A DNA stretch of 64,000 nucleotides from Limenecus sp048360435 (GTDB lineage: Bacteria > Cyanobacteriota > Vampirovibrionia > Gastranaerophilales > Gastranaerophilaceae). Shown in pieces: positions 35,429 to 44,207 of the stretch. Below the pieces are notes generated by a model. The model was not told the origin of the DNA, did not search any database, and was given only the letters and a program-made list of their open reading frames with translations. The stretch covers positions 186,001-250,000 of the forward strand of contig DBGCOP010000027.1 in assembly GCA_048360435.1 (NCBI GenBank), written 5' to 3'. Positions within the stretch are counted from its first letter, which is position 1; each line of letters begins with the position of its first letter. A program made the translations under genes and the position numbers.

Positions 35429-36220
35429 TTATTCTTCTTCTAGAAACCATCCTCCATAGCCTATCACACTGGCATCGTCTTTTGTTCTTTCTGCTGAATT
35501 TGTTAATTGTACTCTGATTAAAGAAAACTTATGTTCTTTAGCAAAGTCTGTTAAAGCAATTATACCTTTACTTCCGCAAGCTTGAGCTGGATGAAAGTTT
35601 TTGGTGTTTTTGGATTCAATCATTCTTGCCGTATATTCGTCAATTTTCTCTGCTTCGTTTCTTGGATAAAAATGGCTCAAATCAGACGATATGACAAAAC
35701 CGCTCGTTCCGTATTCTTTGTTTAGCCAGAATGTTTGTATAATTTCTTGAAGTTTGCCAGGCAGGCAATTATTGTAAACTATCGGGATAATCTTTGCATT
35801 TGGCAGCAGTGTCTGAATAAATGGCAATTGAACTTCTAATGCGTGTTCTTTTTCAAAAGCTGCATCAAAAATCTTGAGATTGAAAATCTTTTCAATTACT
35901 GAATTTATTTCTTTGTTTATAAATATCTTGCCGAGAGGTGTAGAAAAGCTGTCTGATGAAGATAAAGCAATTCCTTTAAAATCTATATAATGTGCAGGTG
36001 CAAAGATAAAAATATTATCAAGCTTTTTGTTAATATATTGATATGTATTTGCGCATACATGACCGGAATAAGTGTATCGTGAATGGGGCACGATTACTGC
36101 TCTTGTTGTGCTTGTATATTTATGTGGTGTTTCTTTAAAGAGCTTTTTAAGTTTTGATTCAAGTTCTATTGTGTCTTTTGGGTAAAATTTTCCATCAAAG
36201 GATGGCAGTTTTGTTTTCAT
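35429..36220 (-). CDS. AmmeMemoRadiSam system protein B (Memo-like)
   Basis: A 263-residue Memo-family protein. It keeps the family pattern V-P-H-S-R-Y-T-Y-S-G-H, F-A-P-A-H-Y, E-H-A-L-E-V-Q-L-P-F and S-S-D-L-S-H-F-Y, whose His residues form the metal-like site. The family normally reads V-P-H-A-G-Y; here S-R replaces A-G. In many bacteria it is part of a three-protein set with AmmeA and a radical SAM enzyme; neither partner is here. Biochemical role is not established. Confidence 0.88.
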   Translation of the reverse strand: MKTKLPSFDGKFYPKDTIELESKLKKLFKETPHKYTSTTRAVIVPHSRYTYSGHVCANTYQYINKKLDNIFIFAPAHYIDFKGIALSSSDSFSTPLGKIFINKEINSVIEKIFNLKIFDAAFEKEHALEVQLPFIQTLLPNAKIIPIVYNNCLPGKLQEIIQTFWLNKEYGTSGFVISSDLSHFYPRNEAEKIDEYTARMIESKNTKNFHPAQACGSKGIIALTDFAKEHKFSLIRVQLTNSAERTKDDASVIGYGGWFLEEE

Positions 36221-36322
36221 TTTTTCTTCTTTTTCTTTAGTTTTTATTTTCTGACAAATTATAATACAGATTTCTGGTTCTAATAATACCCCTTTTAGGC
36301 AGATTCTGTTAAAATAAAAATT

Positions 36323-36904
36323 ATGGTTAGTTTAGTTAAATCGAATGTTTATGAATTTAAATCAGTATATCAGGATATGCTTGAACAGTTTCCCGAAAGT
36401 GAATTGAATGAATTTGGGGTTTATAAGCATTTACTTGAATCAAATTCTTATGAACTTTATCTTGTAGCGGATGATAACAAATGTGTTGGGTATGTCATGA
36501 TTTATCGCTCAGAGGAAAAGAGAATTGTTTGGCTTGATTATATTGCTGTTTTCAAGCAGTTTCACTCTAACGGGTATGGAAAAAAAATAATAAAACAACT
36601 TCTCTTAACTTTTAAAGGCTATAATGGTATTTTTCTCGAAGTAGAAAAACCGGATGAAAATAATCCTAATACAATAAGACGAATAAACTTTTATAAAAGT
36701 CTTGGTGCTAAAAAACTCGATTGCATATATTTTTATCCTAACAAAAACGGTTGTGTTCCTTTGGATTTATATTTTATTCCCACTGGGGAGGGGTATATCT
36801 TTCCTTCAAAAAAAGAGACCCTTTCTGTGATTAAAGCTGTTTTTTCAACAATTCATTCACACCACAGCCATCTTAATGATGTTTTAGAAAAAATTATTGT
36901 TTAA
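36323..36904 (+). CDS. GNAT-family N-acetyltransferase
   Basis: A 193-residue acetyl-CoA-dependent transferase. The GNAT core covers residues ~40-140: V-G-Y-V-M-I-Y, then L-D-Y-I-A-V, the acetyl-CoA loop Q-F-H-S-N-G-Y-G-K-K-I (a Q/R-x2-G-x-G variant) and R-R-I-N-F-Y-K-S-L-G-A-K. The C-terminal 50 residues lie outside the core. It ends in an 11-base convergent overlap with the kinase gene on the other strand. Substrate unknown. Confidence 0.82.
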   Translation: MVSLVKSNVYEFKSVYQDMLEQFPESELNEFGVYKHLLESNSYELYLVADDNKCVGYVMIYRSEEKRIVWLDYIAVFKQFHSNGYGKKIIKQLLLTFKGYNGIFLEVEKPDENNPNTIRRINFYKSLGAKKLDCIYFYPNKNGCVPLDLYFIPTGEGYIFPSKKETLSVIKAVFSTIHSHHSHLNDVLEKIIV

Positions 36905-38573
36905 TGCTTTTTTCTGTTTCGCTTGGTACTTTAGGTATAGAAAATCCAAATATGCAAACTTCATCACTTTGTCTGCTGTCAGCGTAAATTTCACCTTTAT
37001 GGGAATTTATAATTTGCTTTGACAAATACAGTCCTAGTCCTGTGCTTGCCTTATTGAATTTTGCTGACGGTGCGGTTTTGTATTTTTCAAAGATTTCTTT
37101 CAGTGTTTCTGTTTTTATATAGTTACTGTGGTTTTCTACATTGAAAGTAATATTGTCTTTGTCTTCATCCAGTTTTATTTTTATATCACTGTTTTTATAT
37201 CCGTATGTTATTGCATTAGATACGAGATTTATTATTACTCGTTTTATTTGGAGCTTATCAGCTGTAATTTTATTTGTAACATTTGTTTGGAAAATTATCT
37301 TTTGGCTTTTTTCTCTTGCAAGATTAGAAATTTCTTTACAAGTATTGTGTACTAATTCACAAAAATCAAATGATTCTTTGTTTAGTACGGTTTCTCCCGT
37401 ATCAGATTTATAGGTTGTCAAGATTGTTGAAATTAGTTCTGACATATATAAATTTGAATTGAGAGTTTGTTCTATCATTTCTTTTTGATCATTGTTCAAG
37501 TGACCGAGAATTTCTTCTTGTAAAAGTTTCATAGCTCTGGTTTGGGCATTTGTTGGTGTTTTTAAATCATGAGTAAGGGTAGCAACAAAGGTTTCTTTTT
37601 GAGATTCTATTGCCTTTGCTTTTGTAATATTTTCAATAACTACTATAATACCTATAACATTTTTGTATCTGTCAAAAATAGGTGATTTTATTATTTTAAG
37701 CCATTCTTCCTGATTTGTTGTTAAACATAAGGCTTTCTGTTCAATAATGTGTCCTTTTTTCTCTTTGATTATTTGCTCATCATCTTTTTGGATATAATCA
37801 AAGTCTCTGAGTTCATTATCAATAAAAAGCTTATATTTTGATTTAAAAATTTCATTTGCTGTTTTTCCTATAATTTTTTCTCTTGGCAAATCAATAATAA
37901 GTTCAAGCTGTCTGTTTACATTAATACACCTGCCGCAACTATCCTTTAGATAAAGAATAAAAGGTATATTGTCCAGCATTGCATTGAGCTGTGCATTTTG
38001 AAGCATAATCTTTTGTTTAAGTTCTTCAATATGCGTTATATCTCTCATTATTCCGACAATACCTGTTGTCAGGTTATTTTCTTTTATTGGAGCAACAAAA
38101 ACGTCATAGATTTTTATTTCTCCATTTTTACATTTTTTCTCAATCTTGTAGGACACAATTTTGCCTGTGTGCATTACTATTTTTTCGTAGGTTCTTATTC
38201 TTTTGGCAGTTTCTCTTGAAAAGAAATGATAATCTGATTTTCCGTATAGCATATCCGAATCATCAATATCGAGCATATTTAGCATAGTGTCGTTGCAGCC
38301 TAAATAATTAAGTGTTGCATCTTTTCTATATATCAAATCAGGACAGTTATTCAAAAGGACTTTCATAAAATCATTATGTTTGTCCATTTGATTTGACACT
38401 TTGTTCGCCAAGCATCCCTTTTCTATGAAATAATGTACAGCCATCACAAACAGAATTATGAAAAATCCGTCTTTAGCCGTTAATGAAACTTCAGGAAGAA
38501 AAATCAGCCATATTATAAACAATGAAACTAAAAAGTAAAATAATGGTCTTCTGTAATTTCTGACTTCAAACAC
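36894..38573 (-). CDS. PAS-containing sensor histidine kinase
   Basis: A 559-residue membrane kinase. Two hydrophobic helices (~11-27, ~36-50) with almost no periplasmic loop precede two PAS domains (~70-185 and ~195-320). HisKA follows with H335 in T-L-T-H-D-L-K-T-P, then HATPase_c with N-L-V-S-N-A-I-T and G-L-G-L-Y-L-S. The layout suggests sensing in or near the membrane or cytosol (redox, gas or ligand). The cognate NarL-type regulator gene ends 18 bases upstream. The kinase core resembles that of the 21.1-kb kinase, so the two systems look paralogous. Confidence 0.92.
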   Translation of the reverse strand: MFEVRNYRRPLFYFLVSLFIIWLIFLPEVSLTAKDGFFIILFVMAVHYFIEKGCLANKVSNQMDKHNDFMKVLLNNCPDLIYRKDATLNYLGCNDTMLNMLDIDDSDMLYGKSDYHFFSRETAKRIRTYEKIVMHTGKIVSYKIEKKCKNGEIKIYDVFVAPIKENNLTTGIVGIMRDITHIEELKQKIMLQNAQLNAMLDNIPFILYLKDSCGRCINVNRQLELIIDLPREKIIGKTANEIFKSKYKLFIDNELRDFDYIQKDDEQIIKEKKGHIIEQKALCLTTNQEEWLKIIKSPIFDRYKNVIGIIVVIENITKAKAIESQKETFVATLTHDLKTPTNAQTRAMKLLQEEILGHLNNDQKEMIEQTLNSNLYMSELISTILTTYKSDTGETVLNKESFDFCELVHNTCKEISNLAREKSQKIIFQTNVTNKITADKLQIKRVIINLVSNAITYGYKNSDIKIKLDEDKDNITFNVENHSNYIKTETLKEIFEKYKTAPSAKFNKASTGLGLYLSKQIINSHKGEIYADSRQSDEVCIFGFSIPKVPSETEKSIKQ

Positions 38574-38591
38574 TGGTATTATCCTTAGCTT

Positions 38592-39272
38592 TTAGATTAT
38601 TCCGTTTCTAACTGCTTTTACAGCAGCTTGTACTCTATCTGTAACTGCCAATTTTGACAAAATGTTACCTACATGAGCTTTGGCAGTATGCGTGCTTATT
38701 ACTATTTCTTCTGCTATTTCTGTATTTGATTTTCCTTCAACAACCAACTTTAAAACTTCACGTTCTCTGTCTGTTAGATCAAAGTCAATATTTTGAGTAT
38801 AAAGATTGTTGAAATCTGTTGAGTTTGGTTTGGGGATTCTTTTTGAGGCAAAATTTGCAACCTGAGGATGAATCCAGAGTGCACCTTTTTGAACCTGTCT
38901 TATTATTGTATACATTGTTTCTGATTCTGTGTCTTTTAAACAATATGCTTTTGCTCCCATAGCCATTGCTGCGAGTACTTCGTTTTCGTTTTCATGAGAT
39001 GTTAATATTATTACTTTAGTTTCCGGATACTTGTTGGTAATTATTTGAGTTGCTTCCAATCCGTTAATTCCTGGTAGTCCTAAATCCATAATAACTATAT
39101 CCACTGGTTTTGTTTTTAAGGCTTCGAGACATTGTTCAGCACTCACAAAGTCCTGTATTACCTCCATATCAGGTGCTTTATTCAATATATGTACAAGAGA
39201 TTTTCTTATTAGCAAATAATCCTCTACAAAGTAAATTGAAATTTTTTCCTGATTTTGGTTTTTGTTTTCCAC
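38592..39272 (-). CDS. NarL/FixJ-family response regulator
   Basis: A 226-residue regulator: receiver (E17-D18, phosphoacceptor D63, T-S-H-E, K in C-L-K-D) and a C-terminal LuxR helix-turn-helix with L-T-D-R-E-R-E-V-L and N-T-E-I-A-E-E-I-V-I-S-T-H-T-A-K-A-H-V. It is followed by its kinase. A 14-base palindrome 51 bases before its start resembles a NarL-type site and may mean autoregulation. It is close in sequence style to the regulator at 22.7 kb. Confidence 0.93.
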   Translation of the reverse strand: MENKNQNQEKISIYFVEDYLLIRKSLVHILNKAPDMEVIQDFVSAEQCLEALKTKPVDIVIMDLGLPGINGLEATQIITNKYPETKVIILTSHENENEVLAAMAMGAKAYCLKDTESETMYTIIRQVQKGALWIHPQVANFASKRIPKPNSTDFNNLYTQNIDFDLTDREREVLKLVVEGKSNTEIAEEIVISTHTAKAHVGNILSKLAVTDRVQAAVKAVRNGII

Positions 39273-39322
39273 AATTTAACTCCTTACTAATAATAATATT
39301 GATAGACCGATTTTCTACATAC

Positions 39323-39336
39323 TACCCAACTGGGTA
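39323..39336. promoter_or_regulatory. Palindrome TACCCA-N2-TGGGTA, possible NarL-type operator
   Basis: Perfect 6-2-6 inverted repeat upstream of the response regulator. It resembles the NarL/NarP TACYYMT heptamer pair, though with shorter spacing. Confidence 0.5.
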
Positions 39337-39429
39337 TATTTTAAAATTTATTGTATATATAACACTAATTATCACTTTTTTAAATTTCGACATTACATAA
39401 AAGTAAAGTTATTTACATTTTAAGGGCTA

Positions 39430-39457
39430 TTGACACAACTGAAAAGATTATTATACT
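39430..39457 (+). promoter_or_regulatory. Strong sigma-70-type promoter
   Basis: Consensus TTGACA (39430-39435) and TATACT (39452-39457), 16-base spacer, reading toward the Cys/His-rich Spy-like gene. It predicts a ~90-base leader. Confidence 0.8.
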
Positions 39458-39504
39458 TGATGTATACAAAGCAATGTATATAATAATTTCTTTTATAAAT
39501 ATGT

Positions 39505-39533
39505 TAAGAATTCTTACGGTGTTTAATCCGTAA
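39505..39533 (+). promoter_or_regulatory. Palindrome and hairpin in the leader of the Spy-like gene
   Basis: TAAGAATTCTTA (39505-39516) is a perfect 12-base palindrome whose end overlaps a stem TTACGG/CCGTAA (39514-39519, 39528-39533). The stem ends 10 bases before the AAGGAG ribosome site, so it could affect translation. Confidence 0.45.
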
Positions 39534-39555
39534 ATTGGTTAAGAAGGAGACTTAT

Positions 39556-40164
39556 ATGAAAAAAACACTTATGACATCAATGCTCGCAGGAGCTATGGTT
39601 TTGGCAGCAGCTTCTATGCTTTGTTCATCGGCAGATGCGGTCTGTCCTGCAAAAGCACCATGTTCAAAACAATGTGAAAAACCAGCTCCACCGGATTTTC
39701 ATAAACCAATGAGTCCTGAAGAAAGAGCTAAAATGAGAGAGGAAAAAAAGGCCGAATTCGAACAACGTTTGAATTTGTCTGAATCACAAAAGGCGCAGCT
39801 CGAAAAGATTAAGGCTGACGAAAAGAAAAAAATGGCTCCAATAAGAGAACAAATGAAAAAAGAACAGGTCAAAATGGAAGCTTTGTTTGAAAAAGAAAAG
39901 GCTGTAAGAGAAGCCAGCATGAAAAACTTTGAAGCAACTCTTAGTTCTGAGCAAAAAGCTGAACTGGATAAAATAAAACAAGAAATGAAAGATGAAATGG
40001 AAAAAATGGGTCCTCGCCATCCTTTTGGACATCCGATGCCGCCAAAGCATGACAAACCGATGTGCCCTCCTCAATGTGGATGTAAGTGCCACAATCCACA
40101 GGCTCAAGCAGCTGAACCTGCTGATTGTAACTGTCCATGTCATAAAGATAACGTAAAAAAATAA
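39556..40164 (+). CDS. Periplasmic Spy/CpxP-like protein with Cys/His-rich metal-binding ends
   Basis: A 202-residue exported protein. Signal peptide 1-~28 (M-K-K-T-L-M, A-S-M-L-C-S-S-A-D-A). The mature N-terminus has three cysteines (C-P-A-K-A-P-C-S-K-Q-C). The middle (~60-145) is a highly charged helix with L-N-L-S-E-S-Q-K-A-Q-L, close to the LTxxQ motif of Spy/CpxP chaperones. The C-terminus is His/Pro/Met-rich, then C-P-P-Q-C-G-C-K-C-H and C-N-C-P-C-H. It looks like a metal-responsive chaperone or metal buffer; that is inference. ATG 39556 has AAGGAG 6 bases upstream. Own promoter and terminator. Confidence 0.72.
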   Translation: MKKTLMTSMLAGAMVLAAASMLCSSADAVCPAKAPCSKQCEKPAPPDFHKPMSPEERAKMREEKKAEFEQRLNLSESQKAQLEKIKADEKKKMAPIREQMKKEQVKMEALFEKEKAVREASMKNFEATLSSEQKAELDKIKQEMKDEMEKMGPRHPFGHPMPPKHDKPMCPPQCGCKCHNPQAQAAEPADCNCPCHKDNVKK

Positions 40165-40179
40165 TTTTTTTTATAAATT

Positions 40180-40210
40180 AAAGTGGTAACTCAATAAGAG
40201 TTACCACTTT
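40180..40210 (+). terminator. Terminator of the Spy-like gene
   Basis: Hairpin with arms AAGTGGTAACTC and GAGTTACCACTT, T-rich on the far side. It overlaps the stop codon of the convergent DUF486 gene. Confidence 0.8.
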
Positions 40211-40542
40211 TTGAATATAAAAAATACAGCCAGTATTATGAACAAGAATCCTACAATATAATTCCATTTTAATTCCTCTTTTAGGTAGAAGACAGAGAAA
40301 AAACAAAATACAATTAATGTTATTACTTCTTGCATTGTTTTTAGATGAGCTGCATCATAAAATTCATGTCCGATTCTGTTGGCCGGCACCTGAAAACAAT
40401 ATTCGAAAAAAGCGATACCCCAACTGATTAAAATTACGGTCCATAGTGCAGTATTTTTGTATTTTAAATGACCATACCAGGCAAAGGTCATGAATATATT
40501 TGAGATTGTCAGTAAAATTATCGGTGCTAATTGTCTAATCAT
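40201..40542 (-). CDS. DMT/DUF486-family small membrane protein
   Basis: A 113-residue protein with four membrane helices, matching the DUF486 family: T-F-A-W-Y-G-H-L-K, the W-G-I-A-F-F-E-Y-C-F-Q-V-P-A-N-R-I-G-H segment and Q-E-V-I-T-L. It belongs to the drug/metabolite transporter superfamily in the half-size (EmrE-like) form. Role and substrate are unknown. Its stop lies in the terminator hairpin of the convergent gene. Confidence 0.88.
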   Translation of the reverse strand: MIRQLAPIILLTISNIFMTFAWYGHLKYKNTALWTVILISWGIAFFEYCFQVPANRIGHEFYDAAHLKTMQEVITLIVFCFFSVFYLKEELKWNYIVGFLFIILAVFFIFKKW

Positions 40543-40611
40543 AAATTAATGATAGCAAAAAATTAAAAAATAGATTATACTAGGCTTTGTTTATATCATA
40601 GGAGTGCTTAT

Positions 40612-41361
40612 ATGAGAGATATAAGAGAAATTAAAGATTATCAGATTATTTTACTAGGACTGATTATAGCTTTGGGTGCTGTATTATCTACATTTATTTT
40701 ATCCCATGCTGTTATTTCATATCAAAAATTGAATAAACAGGCTTTATCTGTTACCGGTTCGGCAAGCAGGAATGTTAAATCAGATCTTGCAGTGTGGAAA
40801 GCATATTATGAGGTGAGAAGTAAAGACTTAAAGTCAGGCTATGCAAAAATTAATGCAGATAAGCAATCTGTAAAAGAGTTTCTTCTTTCAAACGGTTTGA
40901 AAGAAGAAGATATAAAATTTACTCCTGTTTCTTCTTATCCATTTTATAAGAAGCTCTCAAACGGATATGACTCTAATGATGTAGACGGATATAGATTGTC
41001 ACAAAATGTTGAAGTTTCTTCTAAGGATGTTGATAATTTAACCAAAATATCCCAGGATGCAATTAAATTGGTCGATAAAAACGTAGAACTTTCATCAAAT
41101 ACGGTTGAATATTATGTTTCAAATCTTGACGAATTAAAAGTACAGATTCTTGCGGATGCAACTAAAGATGCTAAAGAAAGAGCAAAAAGCATGGTTCAAA
41201 GCACCGGTGGTCATATTGGCGTTATGAACTCGGCAAAAATGGGTGTATTTCAAATTGTTGCAGAAAATTCGACAGATGTTTCTGATTATGGCATATATAA
41301 TACAAATGCAATTAATAAGAAAATTAATGCTGTTGTGAATGCTACTTTTACAATAAAATAG
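40612..41361 (+). CDS. SIMPL-domain (DUF541) protein
   Basis: A 249-residue protein with one N-terminal membrane helix (~12-33) and the SIMPL fold: V-T-G-S-A-S-R-N-V-K-S-D-L-A-V-W (~45-60), then alternating helices and strands with Y-R-L-S-Q-N-V-E-V and A-K-E-R-A-K-S-M. In E. coli YggE, a relative, lowers oxidative stress; here it is probably anchored in the inner membrane facing the periplasm. GGAG lies 8 bases before ATG. It precedes the PanE-like gene by 4 bases. Confidence 0.88.
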   Translation: MRDIREIKDYQIILLGLIIALGAVLSTFILSHAVISYQKLNKQALSVTGSASRNVKSDLAVWKAYYEVRSKDLKSGYAKINADKQSVKEFLLSNGLKEEDIKFTPVSSYPFYKKLSNGYDSNDVDGYRLSQNVEVSSKDVDNLTKISQDAIKLVDKNVELSSNTVEYYVSNLDELKVQILADATKDAKERAKSMVQSTGGHIGVMNSAKMGVFQIVAENSTDVSDYGIYNTNAINKKINAVVNATFTIK

Positions 41362-41365
41362 AGTT

Positions 41366-42289
41366 ATGAAGAGTATTAAAAAAGTTCTTATCTGCGGTTT
41401 GGGGGCAATTGGCTCTATTTATGCTGTAAAAATAAGCCGCAATAAGGACGTTGAATTAAAGATTCTTGTTGATAAAACACGTATAGAAAAATATAAAAAA
41501 CAACCGCTTGTTTTTAACAATGAAGAATATTTATTTGATTATATTTTGCCTCAAACAAATGATTTTGTTGCAGATTTGGTGATTATTGCTACAAAAAACA
41601 ATGCACTTGATGATGCAATAAAAAATATTAGAAATTTTGTTGATAAGGATACAATACTAATTTCTCTTTTAAATGGTTTAAAAAGTGAAGATGTTCTTTC
41701 GAAAATTTATGGACCGTCTAACGTTTTATATTCCTATTATATTGGTCATACCAGCACAAGAATTGACAGAAATATTATTCATGACAACATATATAAAACG
41801 GTTTTCGGTGAAAAGCATAATAATGTCTATTCAAAAAATGTTGTATTGCTAAAAGATTTTTTTGAAAAGGTCAGTATAAACTATGAAATTCCTGAAGATA
41901 TGGATTATTCCCGCTGGTGGAAATTTCTTGTTAATGTAGGTTATAATCAGGCTTCAGCTGTTTTAAATTCTTCATACGGAGATTTTCAAAATTCAGAAAA
42001 AGTTAATCAAATTGCAATTGAACTTATGAAAGAAACTGTTTGTGTGGCAAAGGCGGAAGGTGTAAAAAATACTGATAAATTGATTCCCGAAGTCCTTGAT
42101 GTTATAAAGACAATGTTGCCGGAGACAAGAACCTCTATGCTTCAGGATGTTGATGCTAAAAGACCTACCGAAGTCGATATTTTTGCCGGATATGTCAGCG
42201 AATTGGGTAAAAAGCACAATATACCAACACCATATAATAATATATTTTTAGAGATTATTAAAGCAATTGATGAAAAAAATTTGTATTAA
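41366..42289 (+). CDS. Ketopantoate reductase family protein (PanE-like)
   Basis: A 307-residue NADPH dehydrogenase. The N-terminal Rossmann motif V-L-I-C-G-L-G-A-I-G-S and the T-K-N-N-A-L-D-D segment, then L-N-G-L, match ApbA/PanE. The C-terminal domain has K-F-L-V-N-V-G-Y-N-Q-A with the catalytic Lys and conserved Asn, and S-M-L-Q-D-V-D-A-K-R-P-T-E-V-D. True PanE makes pantoate for coenzyme A; family members with other 2-keto substrates exist. It overlaps the LysR gene by 4 bases tail to tail. Confidence 0.88.
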   Translation: MKSIKKVLICGLGAIGSIYAVKISRNKDVELKILVDKTRIEKYKKQPLVFNNEEYLFDYILPQTNDFVADLVIIATKNNALDDAIKNIRNFVDKDTILISLLNGLKSEDVLSKIYGPSNVLYSYYIGHTSTRIDRNIIHDNIYKTVFGEKHNNVYSKNVVLLKDFFEKVSINYEIPEDMDYSRWWKFLVNVGYNQASAVLNSSYGDFQNSEKVNQIAIELMKETVCVAKAEGVKNTDKLIPEVLDVIKTMLPETRTSMLQDVDAKRPTEVDIFAGYVSELGKKHNIPTPYNNIFLEIIKAIDEKNLY

Positions 42290-43182
42290 TCATGTGTAAA
42301 TTTTGTTTGTATCCTGTCCAAAAATAATTTTGAAGCAGGAGAAAATACTTGATGTTTTTTCCAGATGAGATGCCAGTGTGCTTTGACAACAGGTTTTAAT
42401 GGTCTAAAACATAGACAACTCGTTTTTGATGTATTTGCAAGGTTGTTTAAGGTTAATACATATCCTGCACCTTCTTGCGCTAAAACAGCAGCATTAAAGA
42501 ATAGATTGTGCGTTGCTGCTATATCCAGCCGGTCTTTATTTTTTTTGAGCCATTTATTGAACCCATCTTCATCAGAATTTTCTCTGAAAACTTTTCTTGA
42601 AAGAATTAAAGGCAAACCAATTAAATCATCAAGCATAACAAATTCTTTTTTTGCAAGCACGCTGTCTTTTCTCATAACAATACCCCACGAATCAGTGTCA
42701 GGAAGTGTTAGATAGTCATATTTTGAAAGGTATGATGATTCCATTACTATTCCAAAATCAAGCAGGCCTTTATCCAATTTTTCAATAACATCTTCAAGGT
42801 TTGCGCTGTGCATGTGAAATAATACATCAGGGTACTCTGTTCTAATGTCTTTTATTACTTCCGCAATGTGTTTGACCACTTCTGTTTCGCCGCTTCCTAT
42901 ATATATTTCGCCTGCAATAAAGTTTTTAATTGAACTGAATTCTGATTCTGTTTTTTCAACCATATCCAATATTTCTTCAGCTCTTTTTCTTAGCATCATA
43001 CCTTCCGGGGTGAGGCTTACATTGTGGTTTGTCCTTATCAAAAGTTTGTGTCCAAGTTCTTTTTCAAGGTCTTTTAACTGCCTTGATAAAGTTGGCTGTG
43101 TTAGATGCAATGCCTTTGCTGCTCCGGTGATAGTGCCTGCTTTTGCTACTGTCAAAAAATACTTTAAAACTCTGAGTTCCAT
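42286..43182 (-). CDS. LysR-family transcriptional regulator
   Basis: A 298-residue regulator with the LysR winged helix at residues 1-60 (L-R-V-L-K-Y-F-L-T-V-A, A-A-K-A-L-H-L-T-Q-P-T-L-S-R-Q-L-K-D-L-E) and a periplasmic-binding-like effector domain. It is divergent from the hydrolase-cupin-CMD operon. A perfect 12-bp inverted repeat lies between them, so it probably controls that operon and itself. Effector unknown. Confidence 0.94.
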   Translation of the reverse strand: MELRVLKYFLTVAKAGTITGAAKALHLTQPTLSRQLKDLEKELGHKLLIRTNHNVSLTPEGMMLRKRAEEILDMVEKTESEFSSIKNFIAGEIYIGSGETEVVKHIAEVIKDIRTEYPDVLFHMHSANLEDVIEKLDKGLLDFGIVMESSYLSKYDYLTLPDTDSWGIVMRKDSVLAKKEFVMLDDLIGLPLILSRKVFRENSDEDGFNKWLKKNKDRLDIAATHNLFFNAAVLAQEGAGYVLTLNNLANTSKTSCLCFRPLKPVVKAHWHLIWKKHQVFSPASKLFLDRIQTKFTHD

Positions 43183-43200
43183 ACAGTTATATTAAAACAC

Positions 43201-43229
43201 GTTGGTTATGCTCGTCAAGCATAACCAAC
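43201..43229. promoter_or_regulatory. LysR-type operator, 12-bp inverted repeat
   Basis: Arms GTTGGTTATGCT (43201-43212) and AGCATAACCAAC (43218-43229), 5-base gap. It is 18 bases from the lysR start and 92 from the hydrolase start, in the shared divergent region. Confidence 0.8.
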
Positions 43230-43321
43230 AATTCAATATAAGTATTTGCTATTTTCAAAAAATGCTAAATAATATTTATACGTAAGAACAGGTTAATAGA
43301 ATAAATAAGGTTGAATAAATT

Positions 43322-44194
43322 ATGAAAATTATAGATGTATTGACTAAAAGGGGATTGATTTTAAAAAGTATAATGTATGATGTGGAAAATGCAGACACTG
43401 TTGTTATTTTGATGACGGGAATTTTTTCCAATATATTTAATAACAAGCTTTTACAAACCACAGGAGAAGTTTTATCTCAAAACGGTGTTGCTTATATTTG
43501 CGGTCAGACAATGAATGCATTTGGCTTGCTTCATTATTCTAACATCATTACAAAAAAGCAGGAATTAAAAGGTGTTGCCATAGATGATTTAAGCCTTTCT
43601 TACGAGGACATAGATGCTTATGTTAATTTTGCAAAAGCCGAAGGGTTCAAAAACATAATCCTTGCCGGTCATTCTCTTGGTTCGAATAAGATAATCAATT
43701 ATCTGTCCATAAACCATGATCCATATATAAAATATTTTATTATATCAGGTCCTGTTGATTTTGCCAAATTTATTGATGCAGATGGAAGGAAGGATTATTA
43801 CTTGAAATCTGCTGAAAAATTTGTTAAAGAAGGCAGAGGGGATGATATACTGCCATTCTTGTTTAATGACTTTTCGCCGATGACTGCGAACACATTGCTG
43901 CAATGGTATTCAAATACATCTTTTAAGAACTGTCCTATTTTAACGGGTGACGGAGAAACTGATTCTTTGGGAAAAATTTCTGTCAATGGTGTGTTCATAA
44001 TAGGAGAAAAAGACAGCTGCGCAGGTGATGATTCTTTTGCTTTTGCTTCTGCAATCAATTCTTACACCAAAAATCCGGAGAAAAATGAAATAGTTATTAT
44101 TCCTGAAGCCGGTCACATTTTTTATAACAAGCATGACGAATATGCTAATGCGGTGCTTGATTTTGTAAAAAGTAAAAAATTAGCAAGAGTATAA
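43322..44194 (+). CDS. Alpha/beta hydrolase (DUF1749-like)
   Basis: A 290-residue hydrolase fold with the nucleophile elbow G-H-S-L-G-S-N-K near residue 117, acid in the E-K-D-S region near 226, and H in E-A-G-H-I-F near 264. No signal peptide. It is first in an operon with a cupin and a carboxymuconolactone decarboxylase-like gene (gaps of 13 and 10 bases) under the LysR gene. An esterase acting on a small organic compound is plausible. Confidence 0.82.
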   Translation: MKIIDVLTKRGLILKSIMYDVENADTVVILMTGIFSNIFNNKLLQTTGEVLSQNGVAYICGQTMNAFGLLHYSNIITKKQELKGVAIDDLSLSYEDIDAYVNFAKAEGFKNIILAGHSLGSNKIINYLSINHDPYIKYFIISGPVDFAKFIDADGRKDYYLKSAEKFVKEGRGDDILPFLFNDFSPMTANTLLQWYSNTSFKNCPILTGDGETDSLGKISVNGVFIIGEKDSCAGDDSFAFASAINSYTKNPEKNEIVIIPEAGHIFYNKHDEYANAVLDFVKSKKLARV

Positions 44195-44207
44195 AGGAGA
44201 TTAATTG

